This document shows positions 42,692 to 50,601 of a stretch of DNA of 64,000 bases, in pieces. This stretch comes from Lientehia sp934351765 (lineage in GTDB: Bacteria; Bacillota; Clostridia; Lachnospirales; Lachnospiraceae). Every line of letters begins with the position of its first letter. The stretch's first letter is position 1. The stretch spans positions 14,537-78,536 of the forward strand of contig NZ_JBQKGG010000011.1 in the NCBI RefSeq assembly GCF_052118925.1, written 5' to 3'. Both the position numbers and the translations under genes were made by a program. The notes under the pieces are model-generated. The model saw nothing but the letters and a program-made list of their open reading frames with translations. It was not told the origin of the DNA and made no database searches.

Positions 42692-43840
42692 TCAATAGTT
42701 TTCCGCACGCACTTCGAAGAATGCCTGAGGATGCTTGCAGACAGGGCAGATCTCAGGAGCCTTGGTTCCTACTACGATATGTCCGCAGTTACGGCACTCC
42801 CAGATGGTAACGCCGCTCTTCTCAAACACCTGCATGGTCTCCACGTTGCTCAAAAGCTTGCGGTAGCGCTCCTCGTGCATCTTCTCAATGGCAGCTACGC
42901 CACGGAATTGTTCAGCCAGATCATGGAATCCCTCCTCATCAGCTTCACGAGCCATGCGGTCATACATATCCGTCCACTCGGCGTTCTCACCTTCAGCAGC
43001 ATGGAGCAGGTTCTCGGCAGTATCGCCCAGCTCGCCCAGAGCTTTGAACCACAACTTGGCGTGCTCCATCTCGTTCTGTGCAGTATGCAGGAACAGAGCA
43101 GCAATCTGCTCGTAACCGGCTTTCTTGGCTACTGAAGCAAAGTAAGTATATTTGTTGCGTGCCTGAGATTCACCAGCAAAGGCTTCCCACAGATTTTTCT
43201 CGGTTTTGGTGCCTGCATAGGGATTCTTTGCAGGAGCCGCAGCATCCTCAATCTTCACAAACTTGTCGGCGGGCTGCTTGCAGATGGGGCACTTAAAATC
43301 AGGTGTCATAGGGCCTTCGTGAATGTAACCGCAGACTGTGCATTTCCATTTTTCCATTTTCTTTTCCTCCATTTTTTCATTGAATTGAATGTTTTTTAAC
43401 AGGGATTCCACAGCATCCACAGGAATGCCGGGATACGTTTTAATACTTTCCAGAAACGATCTGGTGTTGCTGCTCTGAGGCAGCATAAAGCCGGCTTCTC
43501 TGCACAGATCCTCAGCCATCAGGCGAGAGGATTTTTCCACAGCGACGCTCAAGACATCAGGAAGCTGCGAAGCAATGTTCTCTGCATTGGCTTTGCTTTG
43601 AACTAAGCCACGAAGTGCTTTGACAACTTTTTCTTCTTTCGGCTGCTGCGGCGGCAGTTCTTTTGGAACCATAGAGATTGCAGAGGATGGACAGGCTTCG
43701 GCACAGGCACCGCAGCCGATACACTTTTCAGGATCAATGATGCTGTTCTCTGTATCAGTCGCTCCGGTTGGGCAGACATAGAGGCAAAGGCAATCCTTGG
43801 TACATAAGCGAAGATTTCTTACTGCATATTTTTCAGCCAT
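42692..43840 (-). CDS. Ferredoxin-linker-rubrerythrin fusion
   Basis: 382 residues. Residues 1-60 resemble a ferredoxin: a degenerate first site (CTKDCLCLYVCP) and CIGCGACAEACP. A helical linker (about 65-155) follows. From residue 162: rubredoxin (CTVCGY...CPIC), diiron rubrerythrin domain (WEAFAGES, EMEHAKLWF, EKMHEERY) and a C-terminal rubredoxin (CRNCGH...CPVC). The last 200 residues are very close to those of the hydrogenase fusion at 21994. Predicted peroxide reductase with built-in electron entry. GGAGGG selects the start; an internal start exists at 43357. Confidence 0.88.
   Translation of the reverse strand: MAEKYAVRNLRLCTKDCLCLYVCPTGATDTENSIIDPEKCIGCGACAEACPSSAISMVPKELPPQQPKEEKVVKALRGLVQSKANAENIASQLPDVLSVAVEKSSRLMAEDLCREAGFMLPQSSNTRSFLESIKTYPGIPVDAVESLLKNIQFNEKMEEKKMEKWKCTVCGYIHEGPMTPDFKCPICKQPADKFVKIEDAAAPAKNPYAGTKTEKNLWEAFAGESQARNKYTYFASVAKKAGYEQIAALFLHTAQNEMEHAKLWFKALGELGDTAENLLHAAEGENAEWTDMYDRMAREADEEGFHDLAEQFRGVAAIEKMHEERYRKLLSNVETMQVFEKSGVTIWECRNCGHIVVGTKAPEICPVCKHPQAFFEVRAENY
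43355..43370 (-). promoter_or_regulatory. Internal ribosome site and start for free rubrerythrin (second)
   Basis: On the minus strand GGAGG, 8 bases, ATG (43357) of MEKWKCTVCGY, within the fused frame. It would give a 221-residue stand-alone rubrerythrin. Confidence 0.6.
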
Positions 43841-43842
43841 AG

Positions 43843-44472
43843 TTATGCCCTCCCTTCCATTTTTTCAAATTTCCAACTGGGAACCTTACACACCGGACAT
43901 AGCTCCGGAGCTATGTCACCAACATAGACAAAACCACAGACCGTGCAAACCCAGACACCGGTGTTTTCCAACATCTTGTCTCCCTCAGATTCATATCGAG
44001 TCAGCAGAGATTGGAGCATTCGGGTAACCTTTTCACTCCACACCTGACAGCGCAGACCACCCCGATCAGGCTTTTCACCGGCCATAGCATTGCCATAGGG
44101 ATACCCTACAGACAAATCCTTGTCAATGAGTTCCAGCAGCTTGGCTGTGCTGGCCTCCTCGATGGGCGCAGCCTTGCTTCTGAAGAACTCTGCCAGTTTT
44201 CTGAAATCATCTGCCTGCTGGGGCAGATACTGCTTTTCGCAGCCACGGGCCAGATTGGAGCAGATGATGCTCATTTCCATGGGAGAGAGTTCCTTGTCCA
44301 CATGGGGCTTTTCAAGGACCTCCTGGGACGCTGTTTTTTCTTCTTTGGGTTTGAAAGCGTCTTTGCCTGCTTTACAGACAGGACACTTCCAATCGGCAGG
44401 TAGGTCTTCCCACTTGCCACCGACAGCTTCATCGTGAATATATCCACAAATGCCGCAAACATATTGTTTCAT
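43843..44472 (-). CDS. Rubredoxin-helical domain-rubredoxin protein
   Basis: 209 residues. N-terminal rubredoxin (CGICGYIHDEAVGGKWEDLPADWKCPVC), a helical middle (about 60-165) without E-x-x-H ligands, and a second rubredoxin site (CTVCGFVYVGDIAPELCPVC). The architecture copies rubrerythrin but the diiron site appears lost, so it may be an electron shuttle or scaffold. First gene of the operon with rubrerythrin, desulfoferrodoxin and ferritin. AAAGGAGG upstream. Confidence 0.82.
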   Translation of the reverse strand: MKQYVCGICGYIHDEAVGGKWEDLPADWKCPVCKAGKDAFKPKEEKTASQEVLEKPHVDKELSPMEMSIICSNLARGCEKQYLPQQADDFRKLAEFFRSKAAPIEEASTAKLLELIDKDLSVGYPYGNAMAGEKPDRGGLRCQVWSEKVTRMLQSLLTRYESEGDKMLENTGVWVCTVCGFVYVGDIAPELCPVCKVPSWKFEKMEGRA

Positions 44473-44497
44473 AGGTTTTACCGCCTCCTTTATCTAT

Positions 44498-44537
44498 ATT
44501 TTATCAAATCACGACACATATTCCGTGACTTAATCAC
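44498..44537 (-). promoter_or_regulatory. Promoter and Crp/Fnr-type box D (rubredoxin operon)
   Basis: Palindrome GTGACTTAATCAC (44525-44537, one mismatch) lies 30.5 bp from a -10-like TAAAAT (44498-44503, minus strand). A weaker relative of boxes A-C. Confidence 0.5.
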
Positions 44538-44542
44538 CTATT

Positions 44543-45313
44543 TCAGTCGCATGAGTGATGGCCGCAGCCGTGGGAACCGCAAGAGTGACCTTCCCCATGG
44601 TGGTCGTGATGATCACAACGGACATTGGGGTTGAAGTCCAGCTCGCCTGCTGCCAGTGCTTCTGCTGCTGCATCAGCGTTGCCGGAAACACCACCATAAA
44701 GCCGGATACCCACATCGCTCAATGCCATCTGGGCACCGCCGCCAATACCGCCGCAGATCAGGGCATCCACCTTCAGTGCACTCAGGACGCCTGCCAGTGC
44801 ACCATGTCCGCTGCCGCCAGCATCCACAACCTCAGACGAAATGATTTTTCCATCTTCCACATCGTAGATTTTAAACTGTTCGGTGTGACCGAAGTGCTGA
44901 AAGATTTCTCCGTTTTCATAAGTGACTGCAATTCTCATAATATTATCTCCTTTCGGTTTTTCGTGCATCGGATGGATTTTTTGCTGATAGCAAATTCTGC
45001 ACCCGTAGGCTGCGCTGTTTCCGCTGCAGAGTGTAAAATCCCCTCCCTCGATTCGCAGAGGAAGTCCCTCAACCAGCGCATCGGCCAGTTTTTTGCGGGC
45101 AGCTGCATAAATCTGCTGAACCGTTGTTCTGGCAATACGCATATATTCTCCGCATTGCTCCTGAGAAAAACCTTCACGGTCAATCAGGCGAATGGATTCA
45201 TACTCATCCACATTCAGGACAATGGGAGTCAGTTCCTCGCCGCCACGAACCGGAACAAAACCATCATTATCCGGCAAACAACAAACTTTTCTGCATTTTC
45301 TCGGTCTTGGCAT
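44543..45313 (-). CDS. DUF134 regulator fused to NifX/NifB-type domain
   Basis: 256 residues. N-terminal DUF134 (MPRPRKCRKVC..., VLNVDEYESIRLIDREGFSQEQCGEYMRIARTTVQQIYAAARKKLADAL), a sigma-region-4-like HTH. After residue 125: MRIAVTYENGEIFQHFGHTEQFKIYDVEDGKI, the dinitrogenase iron-molybdenum cofactor (NifX) fold, then a His/Cys-rich metal-binding tail. The two usually occur as adjacent genes. AAAGGAGA precedes an internal ATG at 44938, so the NifX domain may also be made separately. Likely iron-sulfur related regulation. Confidence 0.85.
   Translation of the reverse strand: MPRPRKCRKVCCLPDNDGFVPVRGGEELTPIVLNVDEYESIRLIDREGFSQEQCGEYMRIARTTVQQIYAAARKKLADALVEGLPLRIEGGDFTLCSGNSAAYGCRICYQQKIHPMHEKPKGDNIMRIAVTYENGEIFQHFGHTEQFKIYDVEDGKIISSEVVDAGGSGHGALAGVLSALKVDALICGGIGGGAQMALSDVGIRLYGGVSGNADAAAEALAAGELDFNPNVRCDHHDHHGEGHSCGSHGCGHHSCD
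44936..44953 (-). promoter_or_regulatory. Internal ribosome site and start for the NifX domain
   Basis: AAAGGAGA (44946-44953 on the minus strand), 7 bases, ATG 44938 of MRIAVTYENG. It would give a 131-residue free protein. Confidence 0.6.
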
Positions 45314-45336
45314 AGATTCACCTCCATATTATTTGC

Positions 45337-45424
45337 GGCATATGCCATTTATACGACCATTGTACATCTCCTTTTCCTATATGTCAATGGAATTATTGAC
45401 ATATGCCATAAATTGTTTTATACT
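45337..45424. promoter_or_regulatory. Divergent promoters sharing one palindrome
   Basis: The palindrome TATGTCAAT (45380-45388) / ATTGACATA (45395-45403) contains both -35 boxes. Rightward: TTGACA 45396-45401, 17 bp, TATACT 45419-45424 (Crp/Fnr gene). Leftward: TTGACA at 45382-45387, 17 bp, TACAAT at 45359-45364 (DUF134-NifX gene). CATATGCCAT occurs at 45339 and 45400, the first within a perfect GGCATATGCC. Confidence 0.8.
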
Positions 45425-45448
45425 ATGTGTATTCAAGGAGGTGTACCC

Positions 45449-46108
45449 ATGGATTTTTCATCCTATTTTCCAATTTGGAACAAACTGACACCGACCCAGC
45501 AGCAGATTTTGGAGCGAAATGCAGTTTTACGAAAAGTGGATAAAGGGACTGTGATTCACAACGGAACTGTGGAGTGTACCGGTCTTCTGCTGGTAAAAAG
45601 CGGACAGCTTCGTGCCTATATTCTTTCCGATGAAGGACGGGAGATTAGCCTCTATCGTTTGTTTGATCGGGATATTTGCCTGTTTTCCGCCTCCTGTATG
45701 ATGAACAGCATTCAGTTTGAGATCACCATTGAGGCGCAGAAGGATACCACGATGTGGGTTATTTCTGCTGACACTTATCAGCGCTTAATGAAAGAGTCTG
45801 CTGTGGTAGCTAATTTTACCAACGAAATTATGGCTACCCGTTTTTCTGAGGTTATGTGGCTCATGGAGCAGATCATGTGGAAAAGCTTTGATAAAAGGCT
45901 GGCAGAATTTCTGCTGGAGGAATGCAGCTTAGAGGAAACAAACATCCTCAAGATTACCCATGAAACCATTGCGGGCCACATGGGCACCGCCCGTGAGGTA
46001 GTTACCCGAATGCTTCGCTATTTCCAGAACGAGGGTATGGTGAAGCTGGCGCGGGGCACCGTGGAGATTTGTGAAGAAAGGAGATTGCAGGAACTTTCTG
46101 ATACATAG
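45449..46108 (+). CDS. Crp/Fnr-family transcriptional regulator
   Basis: 219 residues. Cyclic-nucleotide-binding fold (GTVIHNGTVECTGLLLVKSGQLRAYILSDEGREISLYRLFDRDICLF) and a C-terminal winged HTH (ILKITHETIAGHMGTAREVVTRMLRYFQNEGMVKLARG). Cys residues in VECTG and ICLFSASC could sense redox state; no N-terminal Fnr cluster motif is seen. AAGGAGG before ATG 45449. It is the only Crp/Fnr protein here and the natural candidate to bind the GTGAT-N3-ATCAC boxes. The frame is open for 300 more codons upstream, but that is antisense to the NifX gene. Confidence 0.9.
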   Translation: MDFSSYFPIWNKLTPTQQQILERNAVLRKVDKGTVIHNGTVECTGLLLVKSGQLRAYILSDEGREISLYRLFDRDICLFSASCMMNSIQFEITIEAQKDTTMWVISADTYQRLMKESAVVANFTNEIMATRFSEVMWLMEQIMWKSFDKRLAEFLLEECSLEETNILKITHETIAGHMGTAREVVTRMLRYFQNEGMVKLARGTVEICEERRLQELSDT

Positions 46109-46124
46109 AAGACCTGTATCGTTG

Positions 46125-46880
46125 ATGATGAAAATAGTATTGCTCACCGCCCTCGGCGTGGGGGGCGCGACCATTTTTGGAAGTCTCATTGGCTTTGTCT
46201 TTCGGAATATCTCCCACAAATTCTCCGACATAGTGCTGTCCTTTGCGGCAGGTGTTATGCTGTCTGCGGCTGTACTGGGACTAATTCTGCCATCTCTCAA
46301 TTATGGCGGAACCCATGGGATCCTCGTTTCCATCATCGGGATCTTTACTGGGGCGGTGTGCCTGAATCTCATTGATAAGCTGGTTCCCCACCTGCATAAG
46401 CTGGTGGGAACCGATACGGAAACACACCGCAGCACCAACCTTGACAAGGTATTGCTGTTTGTCACAGCCATCGCGATCCATAACCTGCCGGAGGGGATTG
46501 CCGCCGGTGTCAGCTTTGGAAGTGAAGACACGGCGCAGGCGATGATGATCGCCTGCGGTATCGCCCTGCAGAACATCCCCGAAGGCATGGTGATCATTGC
46601 GCCCATGCTGGCAGCAGGCGTATCCCCGGTAAAAACCTTTGTCTGCGCTATGGTGACCGGGCTGATCGAAGTCGTTGGTACGCTTCTGGGATATTGGGCC
46701 GTAAGCATTGCTTCGGCCATTCTCCCCTTTGCTCTGGCCTTTGCGGGAGGAACCATGCTCTATGTCATCAGTGATGAAATGATTCCCGAAACCCATGCCC
46801 ACGGCAGCGAGACCGAAGCAACCTATGCGCTCCTGGCCGGATTCTGTGTGATGCTGGTCAGTGATTTCTTTTTGGGGTAA
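46125..46880 (+). CDS. ZIP-family metal transporter
   Basis: About 251 residues with eight hydrophobic helices. Metal-path motifs HNLPEGIAAGVSFG and QNIPEGMVIIAPM and a His-containing loop (VPHLHKLVGTDTETHRS) match bacterial ZIP (ZupT-like) importers of zinc, iron or manganese. It follows the regulator by 16 bases and is probably cotranscribed. The start is uncertain (GTG 46071 or ATG 46125/46128). Confidence 0.88.
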   Translation: MMKIVLLTALGVGGATIFGSLIGFVFRNISHKFSDIVLSFAAGVMLSAAVLGLILPSLNYGGTHGILVSIIGIFTGAVCLNLIDKLVPHLHKLVGTDTETHRSTNLDKVLLFVTAIAIHNLPEGIAAGVSFGSEDTAQAMMIACGIALQNIPEGMVIIAPMLAAGVSPVKTFVCAMVTGLIEVVGTLLGYWAVSIASAILPFALAFAGGTMLYVISDEMIPETHAHGSETEATYALLAGFCVMLVSDFFLG

Positions 46881-46929
46881 AGTGTGATTCAGATGTTTGA
46901 AATGTTTGCTGCAGTCAGAGGATGAAAAT

Positions 46930-46969
46930 CCGCCGCATCTCTACCAAAATTGTTGGAGAGATGCGGCGG
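46930..46969. terminator. Bidirectional terminator between ZIP and CoA-disulfide reductase genes
   Basis: CCGCCGCATCTCT/AGAGATGCGGCGG stem of 13 bp between convergent genes, with T-rich sequence on the right. Confidence 0.8.
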
Positions 46970-46973
46970 TTGT

Positions 46974-48665
46974 TTATTTGTCCATTCCGCAGGCCGTAGC
47001 CGATTCAATGAGACAGCGATCATTGGTCACAGCATCATAGAACCGGAAGCCGCCGGAGAAGTTATAGCAGTCAAAGCCGTTTCCGGCCAGGATACGACAG
47101 GCAATGTAGCTGCGCAGACCGCTCTGACAGATGACGTAGACAGGCTTACGCTTGTCCAGCTCACCCAGCCGCTCCCGCAGCTCGTCCACCGGGATGTTAA
47201 AGAAGCCGTCAATGTGTCCGTGTGCGAATTCTTCCACAGTGCGGGTGTCCAACAGAGTTACGCTTCCGTCACGAGGAAGACGATCTGCATCTTCCAGATG
47301 CCATTGTTTCAGAACACCGTTTGCGATATTCTCAACCATAAAGCCAGCCATATTTACCGGGTCTTTCGCAGAGGAATAAGGCGGTGCATAGGCCAGATCC
47401 AGATCCTTCAGTTCCGTGGCTTTCATTCCTGCCCGGATAGCGGTGGCCAGCACATCAATGCGCTTATCCACACCTTCATAGCCTACGATCTGCGCACCCA
47501 GCAGGCGATAAGTCGCCTTTTCAAAGACCACCTTCATTGTCATGACTTTCCCGCCGGGGTAGTAACCTGCATGGCTCATGGGCGACAGGATAACCGTATC
47601 AACATCCAGCCCTGTTTTTCTGGCGTTGGTCTCATTTACGCCGGTAGTAGCGGCAGTCATGCCAAAGATCTTGATGACACTGCTGCCTTGGGAGCCGGTA
47701 TAATGGCTGTCTCCGCCACAGATGTTGTCCGCAGCGATTCGTCCCTGTTTATTGGCAGGGCCAGCCAAAGAGATCAGAGCATCCTGCCCGGTGACGAAGT
47801 GCTTCACCTGCACCGCATCGCCCACGGCATAGATGTCGGAAATGGAGGTTTCCATTCGGTCATTGACCACAATACTTCCTTTAATGCCCAGTTCCAACCC
47901 GGCATCCTTTGCAAGGGTGGTTTCGGGAGAAACACCAATGGCCAGGATTACCATATCCGCATGGAGAGGCTGTTCGTCTTTCAGCAGCACATCCACGCCG
48001 CCGTCCCTTTCCTCAAACCCTTCTACGGTATGACCAAGTGCCAGCTTTACACCGTGCTTGCGCATTTCATTATGGATGAAAGAAGCCATATCGGCATCAA
48101 AGGGATTCATAAGCTGTTTTGGACGCTGGACAATGGTGACATCCATCCCCAGCTCTCGCAGGTTTTCTGCCAGCTCCAATCCAATGAAGCCACCACCTGC
48201 CAGTACAGCGGATTTGGGATGGTTTGCATTGATGTAATCCTTGATGCAGAAGGTATCTTCAACAGTGCGCAGGGTAAACAGCTTATCAAGACCTACACCG
48301 GGAAGCCGGGGCTGGGTAGGCTTGGCTCCGGGAGAGAGAATCAGCTTGTCATAGCTCTCCTCGAACTCCTCACCGGTTTCCAGATTTTTCACGGTAACTT
48401 CTTTTTTTTCGGGATGGATAGCCGTGACCTCATGACGCACCTTCATGTTTACATGGAACCGGGAGAAGAAGCTTTCCGGGGTCTGGAGGGTCAGATCCGA
48501 CCGATCGGTAATCACATCACCGATATAGTATGGCAGACCGCAGTTGGCATAGGAGATATACCCCGAGCGCTCAAAAACTACGATTTCTGCCTGCTCATTC
48601 AGTCTGCGAATACGGGCGGCAGCGGTAGCACCGCCTGCCACACCGCCTACAATGACAACTTTCAT
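46974..48665 (-). CDS. CoA-disulfide reductase with C-terminal rhodanese
   Basis: 563 residues. FAD motif VVIVGGVAGGATAAARIRRL, redox Cys42 in SYANCGLPYY, NAD(P)H motif VLAGGGFIGLELAENL, DIYAVGDAV and dimer domain. Residues about 460-555 are rhodanese with active site CQSGLRSY. This is the CoADR-Rhd type that reduces CoA disulfides, persulfides or polysulfides. GAAAGGTGG selects ATG 48665. Third gene of the trxA operon. Confidence 0.92.
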   Translation of the reverse strand: MKVVIVGGVAGGATAAARIRRLNEQAEIVVFERSGYISYANCGLPYYIGDVITDRSDLTLQTPESFFSRFHVNMKVRHEVTAIHPEKKEVTVKNLETGEEFEESYDKLILSPGAKPTQPRLPGVGLDKLFTLRTVEDTFCIKDYINANHPKSAVLAGGGFIGLELAENLRELGMDVTIVQRPKQLMNPFDADMASFIHNEMRKHGVKLALGHTVEGFEERDGGVDVLLKDEQPLHADMVILAIGVSPETTLAKDAGLELGIKGSIVVNDRMETSISDIYAVGDAVQVKHFVTGQDALISLAGPANKQGRIAADNICGGDSHYTGSQGSSVIKIFGMTAATTGVNETNARKTGLDVDTVILSPMSHAGYYPGGKVMTMKVVFEKATYRLLGAQIVGYEGVDKRIDVLATAIRAGMKATELKDLDLAYAPPYSSAKDPVNMAGFMVENIANGVLKQWHLEDADRLPRDGSVTLLDTRTVEEFAHGHIDGFFNIPVDELRERLGELDKRKPVYVICQSGLRSYIACRILAGNGFDCYNFSGGFRFYDAVTNDRCLIESATACGMDK

Positions 48666-48666
48666 A

Positions 48667-48987
48667 TTATCGTTCCACCTTTCCTGCATAAGCGGAAATT
48701 CCGCCTATGTTTTTCACGTTGGTATAACCCATCTGCTTCAAAATAGCAGCTGCCTGACGGCTTCTTGCACCGCTGAGACAATGAACAAAAATGGGGGTAG
48801 ATTTATTGTCAATCATGCCAGCCACTTTGCTAATGGACTGCAAAGGAACATTTTTACTGCCGGGGATATGCCCCTGCCGGTATTCGTCGGGGGTGCGAAC
48901 ATCCAGCAGGACTGCGCTATCCGTAGTGCTATATTCTTTGACACCCTGATTGATGTCAGGGCCTTTCAGGAAATCGAAGAATCCCAT
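48667..48987 (-). CDS. Single-domain rhodanese
   Basis: 106 residues. VLLDVRTPDEYRQGHIPGSKNVP and the active-site loop CLSGARSRQA are typical. It moves sulfane sulfur to thiols. Between trxA and the CoADR-Rhd gene; its product and thioredoxin could act as a relay with the reductase. Confidence 0.92.
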   Translation of the reverse strand: MGFFDFLKGPDINQGVKEYSTTDSAVLLDVRTPDEYRQGHIPGSKNVPLQSISKVAGMIDNKSTPIFVHCLSGARSRQAAAILKQMGYTNVKNIGGISAYAGKVER

Positions 48988-48999
48988 CTTTGCACCTCC

Positions 49000-49305
49000 T
49001 TACAGCATGGCGAGAATCTGAGCCTTAGGTCTGGCACCGGTGACTTGATTGACAATCTTTCCGTTCTTCATAACCACCAGAGTGGGTATGCTCATCACAC
49101 CGAACTGCATAGCCAGTTCCTGTTCCTCATCCACATTAATTTTAACAACCTTGATATCGGAGCGCTCCTTGGCAATCTCCTCTACCAGAGGAACTACCAT
49201 GCGGCAAGGACCACACCAGGGAGCCCAGAAATCCATCAGGACGGGCTTGTCCGAGTTCAAAACCTCTTGATTGAAATTGTTTTTATTAACACTGATAGCA
49301 GACAT
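49000..49305 (-). CDS. trxA: Thioredoxin
   Basis: 101 residues, WCGPC active site (DFWAPWCGPCRM) and cis-proline SIPTLVV. General disulfide reductant; the partner reductase may be the fusion protein at 39050. First gene of the operon controlled by box B. AGGAGG before ATG. Confidence 0.95.
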   Translation of the reverse strand: MSAISVNKNNFNQEVLNSDKPVLMDFWAPWCGPCRMVVPLVEEIAKERSDIKVVKINVDEEQELAMQFGVMSIPTLVVMKNGKIVNQVTGARPKAQILAML

Positions 49306-49339
49306 ATTTAAGTCCTCCTGTTTTCTTTTTTATGGCTTT

Positions 49340-49380
49340 ATTATATCCAGTAGTCGTTCCTTGTTCTGTGATTTTATCAC
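49340..49380 (-). promoter_or_regulatory. Promoter and Crp/Fnr-type box B (trxA operon)
   Basis: -10 TATAAT (49340-49345, minus strand) and palindrome GTGATTTTATCAC (49368-49380), centre-to-centre 31.5 bp. The -35 position reads CAGAAC, far from consensus. The box overlaps the last codons of the upstream lipoprotein gene. Confidence 0.75.
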
Positions 49381-49766
49381 TTATCGCCGGTGACTGTTTC
49401 ACCGGGCCAACTATTAATTCCGCCGATCTCAATGATATTGGTGTAGCCCAGTTTCACCAGTTTTTCAGATGCCTGCTTACTCCGATTACCGCTGCGGCAG
49501 TATACCAGAATCAGCTGATCTTTATCCGGCAGTTCAGAGATATCCTCTGTGCCAATGGATTCGTTGGCAATATTGATAGCACCGGGAATATGCTTTTCGC
49601 TATATTCCTGAGCAGTACGAACATCGAGGATGATGTATCCGGTTTCCTCCTCCATCATCGTAATAGCTTCCTCCATAGTAATCTGTCGATAGGTTTTTTC
49701 AGCGGATTGCGTTGCACAACCAGAGAGAAGCAGTAAAGTCATTAAAATGGGAATGATTCTTTTCAT
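49377..49766 (-). CDS. Rhodanese lipoprotein
   Basis: 129 residues. Lipoprotein signal with lipobox LLSGC (Cys near residue 17), so it is anchored outside the membrane. Rhodanese core ILDVRTAQEYSEKHIPGAINI and active site CRSGNRSKQA. Extracytoplasmic sulfurtransferase, possibly linked to CcdA/TlpA. Follows the dehydrogenase by 59 bases in the same operon. Confidence 0.9.
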   Translation of the reverse strand: MKRIIPILMTLLLLSGCATQSAEKTYRQITMEEAITMMEEETGYIILDVRTAQEYSEKHIPGAINIANESIGTEDISELPDKDQLILVYCRSGNRSKQASEKLVKLGYTNIIEIGGINSWPGETVTGDK

Positions 49767-49825
49767 GTGTATACCTCCATATTTTGAAGATAGGGCAGCC
49801 GTTTCCAGCTGCCCTGTTTCCTTTT

Positions 49826-50572
49826 TTATGTTCTTGCCATTCCGTCTACACTGAGCACAACGCCCGTGATATAGGATGCTTCGTCAGATGCCAGGAACAC
49901 AAATGCATTGGCAATATCCTCCGGCTGACCCAGGCGGCGCAGAGGGATCTGCTTGATGAGCGGATCAATTACTTCCTTGGGAACAGCCTTCATCATATCG
50001 GTCAGGGTAATACCGGGAGCGACCGCATTCACTCGAATACCCTTCGGACCCAATTCTCGGGCAAGGGAAACCGTCAGGCCATTGACAGCAAATTTGGATG
50101 CGGGATAAGCAAAGCCACTGGGCTGGCCGTAAATGCTGACCATTGAGGAGGTGGAGAGAATAACACCTTGACCTTTTGCAATCATGCACTCACTGGCGGC
50201 TCTTGTAGCATTGAACACGCCTTTTACATTCAGATCCATAACCTTATCAAAGGTTTCCTCCGTATACTCGGTAAAGGGAGTGCTTTCGGATACACCGGCA
50301 TTGTTCACCAGAATATCAATGCAACCGTATTTTGAGGCAGCTTCTCGGAACGCATTGCGGACAGATTCCAAATTGGACAGGTTAGGACTGATTCCCGCAA
50401 CTGTTGCATCAGGGTACTTTTCTTTCAGCTGCGCAACCGCTTTGTCAGCAGAACCTTGTGAGCTTGCGGTCAGGATTACCGTAGCACCTTCCTTCAAAAA
50501 TTTGTCTGCGGTAGCGTAGCCAATGCCACGGCTGCCTCCGGTGATGATTGCAACTTTATCTTTCAGTCTCAT
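49826..50572 (-). CDS. Short-chain dehydrogenase/reductase
   Basis: 248 residues. Cofactor motif TGGSRGIG, NNAG (VNNAGVS), catalytic Ser in STSSMVS and YPASK. Closest to 3-oxoacyl-ACP reductase FabG and to BaiA-type hydroxysteroid dehydrogenases, which share the PASK and C-terminal VSVDGA pattern (here LSVDGMART). Substrate not determinable; in a gut bacterium a hydroxysteroid or ketone is possible. Controlled by box C. Confidence 0.85.
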   Translation of the reverse strand: MRLKDKVAIITGGSRGIGYATADKFLKEGATVILTASSQGSADKAVAQLKEKYPDATVAGISPNLSNLESVRNAFREAASKYGCIDILVNNAGVSESTPFTEYTEETFDKVMDLNVKGVFNATRAASECMIAKGQGVILSTSSMVSIYGQPSGFAYPASKFAVNGLTVSLARELGPKGIRVNAVAPGITLTDMMKAVPKEVIDPLIKQIPLRRLGQPEDIANAFVFLASDEASYITGVVLSVDGMART

Positions 50573-50601
50573 AAGAATACCTCCTTGTGTTTTGTATTTG
50601 T

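Noticed and set aside
44555..46108. A 517-codon open frame on the plus strand reading into the Crp/Fnr gene
   Set aside because: Its first 300 codons are antisense to the DUF134-NifX gene and contain no domain; a ribosome site and consensus promoter place the real start at 45449.
46950..48746. A 598-codon open frame opposite the CoA-disulfide reductase
   Set aside because: It is a codon-bias shadow with no recognisable domain, while the minus strand has clear FAD, NAD and rhodanese motifs.
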